NCBI RefSeq assembly: GCF_015840915.1
Contig: NZ_CP060398.1
Coordinates: forward strand, 1 to 64,000
Length of the DNA stretch: 64,000 nucleotides
DNA from: Synechococcus sp. CBW1002
Lineage (GTDB): Bacteria; Cyanobacteriota; Cyanobacteriia; PCC-6307; Cyanobiaceae
Reading direction: 5' to 3'
In this document: positions 8,935 to 17,454 of the stretch, piece by piece
How positions within the stretch are numbered: position 1 is the first letter of the stretch
Layout of the letters: each line of letters begins with the position of its first letter
The notes under the pieces: model-generated
The model's database searches: none
Told to the model about the DNA's origin: nothing
The model's input: only the letters and a program-made list of their open reading frames with translations
Program-made: the position numbers and the translations under genes

Positions 8935-9212
8935 TACTTACTCCCCCCTGACGCCATCGCCTTGGCGGCATCGGGATCCCAGTGATCGATGATGCCCACG
9001 ATCGTGAGATCACTCGGGTAAGACTTGCTGCCTGCCGCCTCGCGGGCCGCCGAGCTGCCCACACAGATCACCCAATCGCCGGGAATGCAGCCAACGGCAT
9101 CCACAGCAACCTTCTGGGTACTGCCATCCAGCACCACCTGAAGATGCTTGTGCTCGAAGTCGGGAATGCGGTTGGTCGAAACCAGCGGCTTCAACACCTT
9201 GCAGATCAACAT
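8934..9212 (-). CDS. csoS4A: Carboxysome pentameric vertex protein CsoS4A
   Basis: This 92-residue BMV-fold vertex protein starts MLICKVLKPLVSTNRI and contains AVDAVGCIPGDWVICVGSSA and TIVGIIDHWDPD, all typical of CsoS4A. I chose the ATG at 9212 because a strong GGAGGAGG ribosome site lies just upstream. The longer frame to 9236 would run into csoSCA. The start follows the csoSCA stop by one base, and the gene end overlaps csoS4B by one base. Confidence 0.95.
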   Translation of the reverse strand: MLICKVLKPLVSTNRIPDFEHKHLQVVLDGSTQKVAVDAVGCIPGDWVICVGSSAAREAAGSKSYPSDLTIVGIIDHWDPDAAKAMASGGSK

Positions 9213-9213
9213 G

Positions 9214-10947
9214 TCAGTGTCCTCCTCCGCTGGCAAAGCTGATCGTGGATCCGATCGTCTCCGCTGGTGCGTGGCGATCCTGATCGCGAATCGTCAGCAA
9301 CACGTGCAGGAGCCCTTCACGACAGAGCTCGCCGTAGCGCGACTCAATCGCCTGCTGGACCCGCCGGCAATGGCGCTCAGCCCGGTCACGGGCACCGGGG
9401 ACCTGGCCGTTGTAGTCGAATCGCACCACCACCGGCACCGGCAGACCACGGGACACATTGAGACCTTTGAAGATCTTCACCCCCACGTCGAGGTCGGGGG
9501 CGCCCTCTTCAACGGTATCCATGTAGGCGAAGTAGGTGAGGTTGCGCAGGTGCACCTCCTTGAACCCGATGCCGACTCCAATGAACCGCTCGGCATGGCC
9601 AGCATCGCTGTAGTGACCACCATGGAACTGGCGGACGTAATCAATCTGGGAGAGGTTGTGCTCCAGCAGTCTGCTGATCAGACGCACCATGCCGGGATCC
9701 GGCGTGCTGGCAGCAGCCTGCTGAACCAGCGCCAGGATCCGGTCGCGAGCCTGCTCGGCACTGAGCCCCGCGGTGGCCTCATACACCTCGCGGGCATCGA
9801 GCCAACGCTCGAGATTGGTGCTGCCATCCAGGCCCGGAACGTGAACCCTCAGGGCATCGGTGTCGGTATCGATCCCCAACAGCAGCAGGTCCACCGAGGC
9901 GCCGCAACAGAAGCTGTTCTCCACGGCCTGCTGGAAATCCTTGAGGCGACTGAGACCACAACCGGCCGCCAAAGCATCGTCGCTGCCGTGGGCCGCACAA
10001 CCCTCATGGCTGGGATCGAGGGAGCTGAAGTGGTAGAGCACCACTTTGAGATAGCGGGTATCGGCATGGGCCGGATTGGGCAGGCCCTCCCGATAGCGGC
10101 GGTGCTCGGTCTTCACCCAGCGACTCACCGTGTTCTCGACATCAAAGAGAGCACCCGCGTGGGGACGACGCCGCACCGAGCCGAAGGGCAACCGCAGGGC
10201 ATAGGCGATGGCATGGGCCAGACGACCATCGGCGCAGGGCGTGATGTCGAGCAGGTGAAAGCCGCAGTCGAGCAGAAAAGCATCGAAGGATTCCACCGTG
10301 GCTGAGCCTGGTCTGCCCTGGAGCGGATCCCGCTCGAAGAAACTGGCGCTGGTCTGCTCGTAGGTCTCGAACACGCACCAGGCGAACAGGGTGCGCATGT
10401 CCAGCTGCGTCACCCAGGCTGTCTCCAGGATCGGCTGGGGCAGCTCGAAACCAAGCTCGGCCCGGGCCAGCTCCTGTGCCCGTGGGATGAAGTCGTCCTC
10501 ATGCTGCAAGGCGGAAAGCCGCTTGAGCACAGGCACGAGCCGATCAAAGGCGCCCTTGACCTGGGCGTCGTAGGTCTGCAAGGCCGCGTTGGCCCGGCTG
10601 TCGGTCAGGGGATGGAGCCTCACGGAGGCGGAAGCCGAGGATCGGCGCGACCGCCAGGCGTCAAGGCCGGCAGCGGCAGCACCGAGACCAGGGGATTCAT
10701 TCCTCTGAGTCAGCTCAGGAGTCCGACGGACCCGGGCACGACGGCCTGTGTCCCAGGGGTTGGCGGCTGGATCAACACCGTCCTCGGAGACGCTGGTGGC
10801 GGTGGTGATCTCAGGCTCTAGCAGGCGCCCACGCAACCTCTGGACGGAGCGGCGCAGCTCATCGGGGCTGGGGGCCGCAGGGCGGCGGCGCTGGGCCGGG
10901 GCGCCCTGGGGAGTACGCGCCACTGAAGAAACCGGACGGCGTGGCAT
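9214..10947 (-). CDS. csoSCA: Carboxysomal carbonic anhydrase CsoSCA
   Basis: CsoSCA (epsilon-type beta-carbonic anhydrase, CsoS3) dehydrates bicarbonate to CO2 inside the carboxysome. The 577-residue protein has an Arg/Pro-rich N-terminus (1-75), the region that tethers the enzyme to RuBisCO in related systems, then helical and catalytic domains. The motif TPCADGR gives Cys238, Asp240 and Arg242. By spacing, His306 and Cys317 (YHFSSLDPSHEGC) are the likely remaining zinc ligands; this assignment is inferred. It lies 4 bases after csoS2 and ends just before csoS4A. Confidence 0.95.
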   Translation of the reverse strand: MPRRPVSSVARTPQGAPAQRRRPAAPSPDELRRSVQRLRGRLLEPEITTATSVSEDGVDPAANPWDTGRRARVRRTPELTQRNESPGLGAAAAGLDAWRSRRSSASASVRLHPLTDSRANAALQTYDAQVKGAFDRLVPVLKRLSALQHEDDFIPRAQELARAELGFELPQPILETAWVTQLDMRTLFAWCVFETYEQTSASFFERDPLQGRPGSATVESFDAFLLDCGFHLLDITPCADGRLAHAIAYALRLPFGSVRRRPHAGALFDVENTVSRWVKTEHRRYREGLPNPAHADTRYLKVVLYHFSSLDPSHEGCAAHGSDDALAAGCGLSRLKDFQQAVENSFCCGASVDLLLLGIDTDTDALRVHVPGLDGSTNLERWLDAREVYEATAGLSAEQARDRILALVQQAAASTPDPGMVRLISRLLEHNLSQIDYVRQFHGGHYSDAGHAERFIGVGIGFKEVHLRNLTYFAYMDTVEEGAPDLDVGVKIFKGLNVSRGLPVPVVVRFDYNGQVPGARDRAERHCRRVQQAIESRYGELCREGLLHVLLTIRDQDRHAPAETIGSTISFASGGGH

Positions 10948-10951
10948 CAGA

Positions 10952-13423
10952 TCAGCCGCGGGCCCCGCCGGACACGGTCACCAGAGAGCCACGATCGGTG
11001 TTTCCACTCGATCCGGTCACCCGGCTCACCGGAGCCGGAACGGCTTCGTTGCGCTTGGCCTCGTAGGTGGGCATGGCCGTCATCGGGCCAGGACGGCTGG
11101 GGTTGCGTTGACGGGCAGACGCTCCCTCCGTACCCGTGACCCTCTCGCCACGATCCCAGTCGTCGCCGGTGATCTTCAGGCCAGCGGAGATGCCTTCGCC
11201 GGTGACACGCGACACGGGTCGCTCAGGAGCGGACGCAGGGCGCACATCCTCATCGACGCTGATCGGCGCCCGACCTCGGGCCGAGATCCGATCGAAGGCA
11301 GAGGAACCGCTGCCATGGCGGTCAAAGCGGAACTGCTCAGTGCCGGTCACCTTGCCGGAGGCCATGTCAAACGGACCGGTGATGCGGTTGCCCTGTTCGT
11401 AACTGGTGCCGGTCACAGCCGCGGATTTCTGACGCTCACTCTGGGCCGCGCGGGCCGGAGACTGGATGCTGAACTGCTCCCAGGGCTGGGAATCGAGCGG
11501 CTGAGGGAAATCAGCGTCGTGGGTTTCGGCGGCGCTGCAGGCGGCAGCCATCTGATCGGCCCCGAGGTAAGGGGTGCCGGTGACGGGCTCGCAGGCACCC
11601 CGTTCAGCGCCGGTCATGACACCACCGATGCCGGGCTGCAGGCCGGTCATGCTGGGGCCCGGAGTACCGAGGCGGGCAGGCGTGCGCTGGCGGATCTCCT
11701 TGACCTGCTTGCTGGAGCACCAGTCACCCGCCTGTTCCAGTCCGGCATAGGGGGTTCCCGTGACGGCCTTGCAGGTGCCGGGTTCATCACCGGTGACCCG
11801 GCTGGAGCGGCCGGTGCGCGTCCCGCTCACCACCTGGGCCTTGTTGGTGATTGAGAATCCAACCTTGGCCGCTTCCGGCTCGGGCTGGGATCCGCAAAAC
11901 CCTTCGTATTGCTGACGGCCGATGTATTCATCACCGGTGACGCGGCGGCAACTGCCGGGCTCATCGCCGGTGACCCGCTCGCTACGACCGACGTGGGTTC
12001 CGGTGATCCCCGTGCCACGCAGCGTCTGAAGGACATTGACCTTATCGGGGGCACGGCCGGGCACCAGGGGCTCAGATCCGAGGTACTGGGTACCGGTGAG
12101 CTGGCGTCCGGAGCCGGGCTCATCGCCGGTGACCCGCTCGCTGCGCCCCACCATCACACCGGAGACCGGACGGCCACCGAGGGTCTGGCTGTGACCCACC
12201 TTGCGCGGGCTGGGCTCGAGATCGCCGCAGTAGGCCAGGGCCTGATTGGCGGAGATGTACTCCGTGCCGGTGATCGTCTTGCAGGTGCCGGGCTCATCGC
12301 CGGTGACCTTCTCCGAACGGCCCACCTCATTGCCGGTGACGCGGTTGCCATGGCTGGTGGCAGTGACCCGGACCTTGGCAGGCTGAACGGGGGAAGGCCG
12401 GTCCTGACAGAAGGACTGAAACACCTCGGCACCCATGTATTCAGTACCGGTGATCGTGCGGCAGGTGCTGGCCTCATTGCCGGTGGTCTTGGGCGAGCGG
12501 TTGGCCTGGGTGCCGGTCACCGTCTGTCCGCGGAGGGTTTCACTGACGCCCACCTTCCAGTGGGCATCGGCGGCAGCCGCCTGCTTGGCGCCATGGAGGT
12601 TGGGGCCCGTGGGACGGGTGCTGCCGCTTCCCCGCGTGGCGCCACTGGAGCCCACCTTGCTCTTGAGCTCACGCACCTTCTGAGCCAGTTCTCGGGTGGT
12701 GAGGTCGGGGTTGCCCTGGCGCGCCACAGCAGCAGCCGTGGAATTGCTGGGCGTGTTGGCGGCCTTGCCGCGCTTGCTCAGGGCCTCACGACGGGCCAGC
12801 ACCAGAGACCGGCTGGGGTTGTGCTGCGAGGCGCGCTTCACGGCAGGGCGGCGATCAGCCGCACTGCTGCTGCGCGAGGACAGACTGCTGCCGAGGCTGG
12901 AACTCCCCAGAGAAGCCGATCGGCGAGCCGGCGCACTGCTGGTCGGGGCCGAGGCTTCAGCCTGGCGCTCCTGACACTTGCACTTGTGCTCACCGGCCGG
13001 GGCTGCTGAGGATCCGGCGCCCGCTGGAGCGACCTTCTGCAGATCGGTACGGGTGCGGTCGCGGCTGGTATCGGCCCGCTTACCCCGCTTGCTGAGAGCC
13101 TCCCGACGGGAGAGAACCAACTCCCGGCTGGGGTTGCTGATCGGCCGGGGGGTGCTGCGCGTCGGCGCCGCCACAGTTCTGGAAGGAGCCGGGGCCGACA
13201 GCGACATGGCTGCCGATCGCGCCGGACGACCGGGCCTGGTCGCCTGAACCGGGGCGGCAGGCGCCATGACAGGCTCCGGCACCGAGGTGCGGGTGGGACG
13301 GGCATCCGCAGCCGTGCGCACGCGGCTGGCGCTGGAGCCGTAACGGCCAGCGGCTTTCTTGCCTGCGCTGGTGAGGGCCTTGCGGCGCTCCAGAGCTGCG
13401 TCACGACTGGAAGTGCTGGCCAT
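10952..13423 (-). CDS. csoS2: Carboxysome assembly scaffold CsoS2
   Basis: CsoS2 is the disordered scaffold that links RuBisCO to the shell. The 823-residue protein has an N-domain with basic RuBisCO-binding repeats near 4-25, 98-118 and 202-222 (pattern SRxLVLxRREALSKRGK) and a weaker fourth near 240-257. Six M-repeats run from about 290 to 630, with VTGDEPG and VTGTxY motifs and paired cysteines. The C-domain to 823 repeats VTG motifs. The third M-repeat lacks both cysteines. The ATG at 13423 begins the family-typical MASTSSRDAALERRKAL; the frame is open further upstream but without family sequence. A Cys-Lys-Cys occurs at 148-150. Confidence 0.95.
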   Translation of the reverse strand: MASTSSRDAALERRKALTSAGKKAAGRYGSSASRVRTAADARPTRTSVPEPVMAPAAPVQATRPGRPARSAAMSLSAPAPSRTVAAPTRSTPRPISNPSRELVLSRREALSKRGKRADTSRDRTRTDLQKVAPAGAGSSAAPAGEHKCKCQERQAEASAPTSSAPARRSASLGSSSLGSSLSSRSSSAADRRPAVKRASQHNPSRSLVLARREALSKRGKAANTPSNSTAAAVARQGNPDLTTRELAQKVRELKSKVGSSGATRGSGSTRPTGPNLHGAKQAAAADAHWKVGVSETLRGQTVTGTQANRSPKTTGNEASTCRTITGTEYMGAEVFQSFCQDRPSPVQPAKVRVTATSHGNRVTGNEVGRSEKVTGDEPGTCKTITGTEYISANQALAYCGDLEPSPRKVGHSQTLGGRPVSGVMVGRSERVTGDEPGSGRQLTGTQYLGSEPLVPGRAPDKVNVLQTLRGTGITGTHVGRSERVTGDEPGSCRRVTGDEYIGRQQYEGFCGSQPEPEAAKVGFSITNKAQVVSGTRTGRSSRVTGDEPGTCKAVTGTPYAGLEQAGDWCSSKQVKEIRQRTPARLGTPGPSMTGLQPGIGGVMTGAERGACEPVTGTPYLGADQMAAACSAAETHDADFPQPLDSQPWEQFSIQSPARAAQSERQKSAAVTGTSYEQGNRITGPFDMASGKVTGTEQFRFDRHGSGSSAFDRISARGRAPISVDEDVRPASAPERPVSRVTGEGISAGLKITGDDWDRGERVTGTEGASARQRNPSRPGPMTAMPTYEAKRNEAVPAPVSRVTGSSGNTDRGSLVTVSGGARG

Positions 13424-13460
13424 CTCCGCCCGATGAATGGAATGACTGGATCGAAAGAAG

Positions 13461-13484
13461 GATCCCGGCCCTGAGGCCGGGATC
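13461..13484 (-). terminator. Perfect 10-bp hairpin between cbbS and csoS2
   Basis: GATCCCGGCC at 13461-13470 pairs perfectly with GGCCGGGATC at 13475-13484 around a 4-base loop. It lies 21 bases after the cbbS stop and 37 bases before the csoS2 start. On the transcribed strand it is followed by CTTCTTTC, a short T-rich run. It may be a partial terminator or an mRNA-stabilising element that raises cbbLS output relative to csoS2 (inference). Confidence 0.75.
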
Positions 13485-13505
13485 ACTGAAGGGAAGGGCT
13501 GAAGC

Positions 13506-13847
13506 TCAGCGGCCTTCGAAGACCACGAAGCAGGCGCCCTGGCTCTGGGTGTAAGCGTCGTAGCCCACCAGGCGGACGTGATGATCGGGATAGGCCCGAT
13601 GGCAAGCCTCAAGCTCGCTGACGATCACGCCGAGATCCTTTTCACCGAAGAACGGCAGTTTCCAGAACGACCAGTAGGTCGCCATGGAGCGGCTGGGGTG
13701 AACGTGCTCAACCAGGGGGCTCCATCCCTGGGCAATGATGTAGGCGATCTGGTCGTAGATCTCGTCCTGGGTCATCGGCGGCAGGAAGCCGAATGTCTCC
13801 AGGGTGGCGACTGTTTGATAGTCACCCACGGTGCTCTTGAAAGGCAT
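13506..13847 (-). CDS. cbbS: RuBisCO small subunit, form IA
   Basis: This 113-residue small subunit joins CbbL in the L8S8 enzyme. The sequence is full length and typical, with YETLETFGFLPP-like LETFGFLPPMT near residue 16, WSPLVEHVHP and YWSFWKLPFFGEKD in the middle, and the C-terminus ACFVVFEGR. The gap from cbbL is 145 bases, unusually long for this operon, and holds no gene. A strong hairpin follows the stop. Confidence 0.97.
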   Translation of the reverse strand: MPFKSTVGDYQTVATLETFGFLPPMTQDEIYDQIAYIIAQGWSPLVEHVHPSRSMATYWSFWKLPFFGEKDLGVIVSELEACHRAYPDHHVRLVGYDAYTQSQGACFVVFEGR

Positions 13848-13992
13848 GGGGATCCTTGGGGTGCAGAGGGGGTCCCCGACGAATCAGACGGCTTCCATCA
13901 GGCAGATTCCATCAGGATCGTCCGAATCGATCGGGGCTGGATGTCGGGACGGCATAGCGCCGCGTCGTGATGCAACGGCGAATCGCCGGCGA

Positions 13993-15405
13993 TCAGTTGA
14001 CGTCGAGCTTGTCGACGGTGTCGAACTCGAACTTGATTTCCTTCCAGGTCTCGAGGGCAATCGCCAGCTCAGGGCTGTGCTTCGCTGCTTCCGTAAGGAT
14101 GTCGCGACCTTCCCGCTCAATCTCGCGGCCGGCATTGCGTGCCTTGACGCAGGCCTCAAGGGCCACACGGTTGGCGGCAGCACCAGCTGCAGAACCCCAG
14201 GGGTGACCGTGGGTACCACCACCGAACTGCAGCACCGAATCGTCGCCGAAAATGGCCACCAGTGCAGGCATGTGCCAGACGTGGATGCCGCCGGAGGCCA
14301 CGGCGAAGACGCCGCCCATCGAGCCCCAATCCTGATCGAAGAAGTTGCCGCGGCTGCGATCTTCGGGAACGAAGGATTCACGCAGCTGGTCGATGTAGCC
14401 CAGCGTCGACTGACGATCACCCTCCAGCTTGCCCACCACGGTGCCGGTGTGCAGCTGGTCACCACCGGAGAGACGCAGGCACTTGGCCAGCACCCGGAAG
14501 TGGATACCGTGCTTGGGATGGCGGTCAATCACCGCGTGCATGGCGCGGTGGATGTGCAGCAGCATGCCGTTCTTGCGGCACCACTTCGCCAGACCGGTAT
14601 TGGCCGTGAAGCCACCGGTGATGTAGTCGTGCATGATGATGGGCTGACCCAGTTCCTTGGCGAACTCGGCCCGCTCATACATCTCCTCGGGAGTGGCGGC
14701 GGTGCAGTTGAGGTAGTGCCCCTTCTTCTCGCCGGTCTCCTGCTCAGACAGCTTGACGGCTTCGGCAACGAACTCGAAGCGGTTCTGCCAGCGCTGGAAA
14801 GGCTGGGAGTTGATGTTCTCGTCGTCCTTGGTGAAGTCGAGGCCACCGCGGAGGCACTCATACACCACCCGGCCGTAGTTCTTGCCACTCAGGCCGAGCT
14901 TCGGCTTGATCGTGCAACCCAGCAGGGGACGACCGTACTTGTTCATGCGATCGCGCTCGACCACGATGCCGTTCGGCGGACCCTGGCAGGTCTTGATGAA
15001 GGCCATCGGGAAGCGGATGTCTTCCAGACGCAGGTGGCGCAGGGCCTTGAAACCGAAGACGTTGCCGACCAGGGAGGTCAGCACGTTGGTGATCGAACCT
15101 TCCTCGAACAGATCGAGGGGATAGGCGATGAAGGCATAGAAGGCTTCCTTGTCGCCAGGAACGTCTTCGATGCGGTAGCAACGGCCTTTGTAGAAGTCGA
15201 GATCGGTGAGGAGCTCGGACCAGACGGTGGACCAGGTGCCGGTGGAGGATTCAGCGGCCACAGCGGCAGCCACCTCTTCCTTGGGCACACCTTCCTGGCC
15301 GGTGCATTTGAAGCAGGCCAGCAGGTCGGTGTCGAGGGGAACGTAATCAGGAGTCCAATACGTGTCGCGGTACTCCTTAACCCCTGCGTCGTACTTCTTG
15401 CTCAT
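13993..15405 (-). CDS. cbbL: RuBisCO large subunit, form IA
   Basis: CbbL fixes CO2 onto ribulose-1,5-bisphosphate. The 470-residue protein carries the carbamylated-lysine motif [17 protein letters not shown] and the loop-6 segment VVGKLEGDR. The N-terminus ([17 protein letters not shown]) and C-terminus ([14 protein letters not shown]) are those of alpha-cyanobacterial form IA enzymes, horizontally related to proteobacterial ones. It is the second gene of the operon, 66 bases after csoS1. Confidence 0.98.
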   Translation of the reverse strand: MSKKYDAGVKEYRDTYWTPDYVPLDTDLLACFKCTGQEGVPKEEVAAAVAAESSTGTWSTVWSELLTDLDFYKGRCYRIEDVPGDKEAFYAFIAYPLDLFEEGSITNVLTSLVGNVFGFKALRHLRLEDIRFPMAFIKTCQGPPNGIVVERDRMNKYGRPLLGCTIKPKLGLSGKNYGRVVYECLRGGLDFTKDDENINSQPFQRWQNRFEFVAEAVKLSEQETGEKKGHYLNCTAATPEEMYERAEFAKELGQPIIMHDYITGGFTANTGLAKWCRKNGMLLHIHRAMHAVIDRHPKHGIHFRVLAKCLRLSGGDQLHTGTVVGKLEGDRQSTLGYIDQLRESFVPEDRSRGNFFDQDWGSMGGVFAVASGGIHVWHMPALVAIFGDDSVLQFGGGTHGHPWGSAAGAAANRVALEACVKARNAGREIEREGRDILTEAAKHSPELAIALETWKEIKFEFDTVDKLDVN

Positions 15406-15450
15406 GGGGGATGTCCGGGTAAGTCGGGAAAGGGAACAATCAGCGGGTCA

Positions 15451-15463
15451 GCGCCTGAGGCGC
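15451..15463 (-). other. Small GC hairpin after csoS1
   Basis: GCGCC (15451-15455) and GGCGC (15459-15463) form a 5-bp stem with a 3-base loop, 8 bases past the csoS1 stop and before cbbL. It lacks a T-run. It could be an RNA processing or stability element, or chance in GC-rich DNA. Confidence 0.3.
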
Positions 15464-15471
15464 CAAGCCGA

Positions 15472-15783
15472 TCAGTCCTTGGAACCGACGAAATTGCCGT
15501 TGCCCAGGGCGGGCTCAACCTCGCGGTGGGGGCGGGCAATGATGTGGGCGGCCACCAGGCCATCACCCACGCGCTCGCAGGCATCGGCGCCAGCACGAAC
15601 GGCCGCGTTCACAGCGCCGGTTTCACCACGGACCAACACGGTCACGTAACCGCCGCCCACGAACTCACGACCGATCAGACGCACTTCAGCGGCCTTGGTC
15701 ATGGCATCGGCTGCTTCGATCGCCGGCACCAGGCCACGGGTCTCGATCATGCCGAGGGCGATGCCCATGGTTTCGTTTGCCAT
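15472..15783 (-). CDS. csoS1A: Carboxysome major shell protein CsoS1
   Basis: This 103-residue single-domain BMC-H protein forms the hexamers that tile the shell facets. It contains the canonical IALGMIETRGLVPAIEAAD and FVGGGYVTVLVRGETGAV segments. The ATG at 15783 begins MANETMGIALGM and is preceded by an AGGAG ribosome site about 9 bases upstream. The frame is open to 15852, but that stretch is not family sequence. It is the first gene of the operon. Only one simple csoS1 gene is present; the near-identical BMC copy lies in csoS1E. Confidence 0.96.
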   Translation of the reverse strand: MANETMGIALGMIETRGLVPAIEAADAMTKAAEVRLIGREFVGGGYVTVLVRGETGAVNAAVRAGADACERVGDGLVAAHIIARPHREVEPALGNGNFVGSKD

Positions 15784-15799
15784 TACCTGCTCCTGAAGG

Positions 15800-15815
15800 A
15801 GGGGGTGGAATGTTC
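15800..15815 (-). promoter_or_regulatory. 16-base element in the csoS1 leader, shared with sbtA
   Basis: AGGGGGTGGAATGTTC (plus-strand reading) at 15800-15815 is repeated exactly at 17601-17616 upstream of sbtA, in the same orientation relative to the gene. Its core GAATGTTC is an imperfect dyad. Here it starts 17 bases upstream of the csoS1 start codon, so it is probably in the transcribed leader. A regulatory role is inference only. Confidence 0.45.
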
Positions 15816-15892
15816 GTCCGTAACCATGGTCTGCAGCCATTCCCTCCGTCAAGCCGTTGACAGGGCTTGCGCCATCACCGTTTCCGCATTGA

Positions 15893-15923
15893 AAGATAAG
15901 GCAGACTGATCAGTGCCTCACAA
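15893..15923 (-). promoter_or_regulatory. Possible sigma-70-type promoter of the carboxysome operon
   Basis: On the minus strand TTGTGA (15923-15918) is separated by 18-19 bases from TTATCT/TATCTT (15899-15893). This would place transcription start near 15887 and give a leader of about 100 bases. The match to consensus is weak; it was chosen because it is the best AT-rich pair in the gap before the operon. The rest of the 273-base gap holds no gene. Confidence 0.3.
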
Positions 15924-15986
15924 ATCGTTAGGCATTGCTTGATCCAGCACCCATGCTGGCGCAAACCTCCCTATGCAGGTTCGCTG

Positions 15987-16019
15987 AGATCCCAGTCCAG
16001 GCCGTCCTGGCGTGGATCT
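15987..16019 (-). terminator. Candidate hairpin terminator after sbtB
   Basis: AGATCC (15987-15992) pairs with GGATCT (16014-16019), and inside it CCAGG (15997-16001) pairs with CCTGG (16006-16010) around a 4-base loop. The structure lies about 37 bases past the sbtB stop and upstream of the putative carboxysome promoter, where a terminator is expected. No T-run follows. Confidence 0.45.
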
Positions 16020-16056
16020 GAAACCCAACGGACCCGGGTTCCGAGGGGCTGTGGTC

Positions 16057-16338
16057 TCAGAGGGGCTGGGCGTCGGAGACGAAGCCAACGCCGCCGTAGT
16101 AGTTGAGCAGGGGCCGCAGTGCTGCACGGATCTGCTCCAGCACCTCCGCCTCGCAGAACACGATCACATGGGCGTTGGCGCCGTAGCCGCTCATCTCCAT
16201 CGATTCCTGCACCTCACCCCCCTTTCCCACCCCGGTGACATGGCGCATCACCGAGTAGCCGGGAGCTCCGGCGGTGCGCAGAGCCGCGCAGATCGGGCCC
16301 AGCTCCCGCTCTCCCAACAACAGATCGAGACGTTTCAT
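16057..16338 (-). CDS. sbtB: PII-like regulator of the bicarbonate transporter (SbtB)
   Basis: This 93-residue PII-like protein is encoded directly after sbtA, as is typical of SbtB. SbtB trimers bind adenine nucleotides and cap or inhibit SbtA. The ferredoxin-like fold is visible as an N-terminal strand MKRLDLLLGEREL, the stretch GAPGYSVMRHVTGVGKGGE leading into the T-loop, and the final ALRPLLNYYGGVGFVSDA. It ends right after that strand, so the C-terminal redox loop with paired Cys seen in beta-cyanobacterial SbtB is absent. The ATG at 16338 was chosen because upstream codons are not family-like. Confidence 0.88.
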   Translation of the reverse strand: MKRLDLLLGERELGPICAALRTAGAPGYSVMRHVTGVGKGGEVQESMEMSGYGANAHVIVFCEAEVLEQIRAALRPLLNYYGGVGFVSDAQPL

Positions 16339-16446
16339 CGGACAGGCCTGAGAGGCAAAACGAACGGTGGCGCGAGACAGTGACGCAGAACGGCGACGCC
16401 AGGCAGCGACAGCCTGGGAAAACCGGGGACACCGCCCTCCCAATCC

Positions 16447-17454
16447 CTAGCCGGCCGGGATCCAGCGCTGCACCATCGCCATATAGAGAGGCAGTCCAAC
16501 CACGATGTTGAAGGGGAAGGTGACCCCCAGCGCGGTGGAGATGTAGAGGCTGGGATTGGCCTGCGGCACCGTCATCCGCATCGCCGCAGGAACGGCGATG
16601 TAGGAGGCGCTGGCACAGAGCACCATGAACAGCAGTGCATCCCCCTGCGGCAGCGACAGCGCCCTGGCCACCACCAGTCCAACGGCGGCGTGCACCAGGG
16701 GAGCGCCAACAGCAAAACCGATCAGGAAGGGACCGGCCCGGCGCAGATCGTGGAGGCGCTGGGCCGAGACAATTCCCATGTCCAGCAGGAAGAAACTGAG
16801 GGCGCCATAAAAGAGTTTATTGATGAAGGGATCCATCTTCTCCAGCCCAGCGGGGCTAAAGGCTGCCACCAGAAATCCGATCACCAGACTTCCCATCAGC
16901 AGAAAGACCGAACCGTTCAGAAATGCCTCTCGCAGCAAAGAAGGCCAGCCAATCGAGCGGCCGCTGTTGGGCTCAGCCGGCACCGCCAGTTTCACCAGCA
17001 ACAGCCCCACAATGATGGCGGGCGACTCCATCAGAGCAAGGGCCGCCACCATGAAGCCATCAAACTGCACTTGCAGCACTGTGAGGAAACTTTCTGCTGT
17101 AATGAAGGTGACGGCACTGATCGATCCGTAGGCCGCGGCCACCGCAGCGGCGTTATAAGAATCCAGACGACTGCGCAGGATCAGAAAGCTGGTCAACGGC
17201 ACCAGCATCGACATCAGCACCGCCGCCGTGATCGTGAGCGTCACCTGGCCGCCAAGACCACTGTGCTGCAGCTCCAAACCGCCCTTGAAGCCGATCGCCA
17301 GCAACAGATACAACGAAAACAGCTTCGGCAGCGGCGCCGGGATCTCCAGATCCGAGCCCACCAGCACCGCCAGCATGCCGAGGAAGAAAAACAGAACCGG
17401 CGGTGACACAAGGTTCTGGAGAACCAGTCCTGATTCCATGGCCGCCGCGGGCAT
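16447..17454 (-). CDS. sbtA: Sodium-dependent bicarbonate transporter SbtA
   Basis: SbtA is a high-affinity Na+/HCO3- symporter of the plasma membrane. The 335-residue protein is a typical SbtA, with about ten hydrophobic segments, an inverted-repeat look and the conserved YGSISAVTFITAESFL and ALMESPAIIVGLLLVKLAVP stretches. The second half has YGALSFFLLDMGIVSAQRL. I chose the ATG at 17454, with an AGGGG stretch upstream; a GTG at 17484 and an ATG at 17439 are alternatives. sbtB follows after 108 bases on the same strand, and the carboxysome operon lies further downstream. Confidence 0.93.
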   Translation of the reverse strand: MPAAAMESGLVLQNLVSPPVLFFFLGMLAVLVGSDLEIPAPLPKLFSLYLLLAIGFKGGLELQHSGLGGQVTLTITAAVLMSMLVPLTSFLILRSRLDSYNAAAVAAAYGSISAVTFITAESFLTVLQVQFDGFMVAALALMESPAIIVGLLLVKLAVPAEPNSGRSIGWPSLLREAFLNGSVFLLMGSLVIGFLVAAFSPAGLEKMDPFINKLFYGALSFFLLDMGIVSAQRLHDLRRAGPFLIGFAVGAPLVHAAVGLVVARALSLPQGDALLFMVLCASASYIAVPAAMRMTVPQANPSLYISTALGVTFPFNIVVGLPLYMAMVQRWIPAG

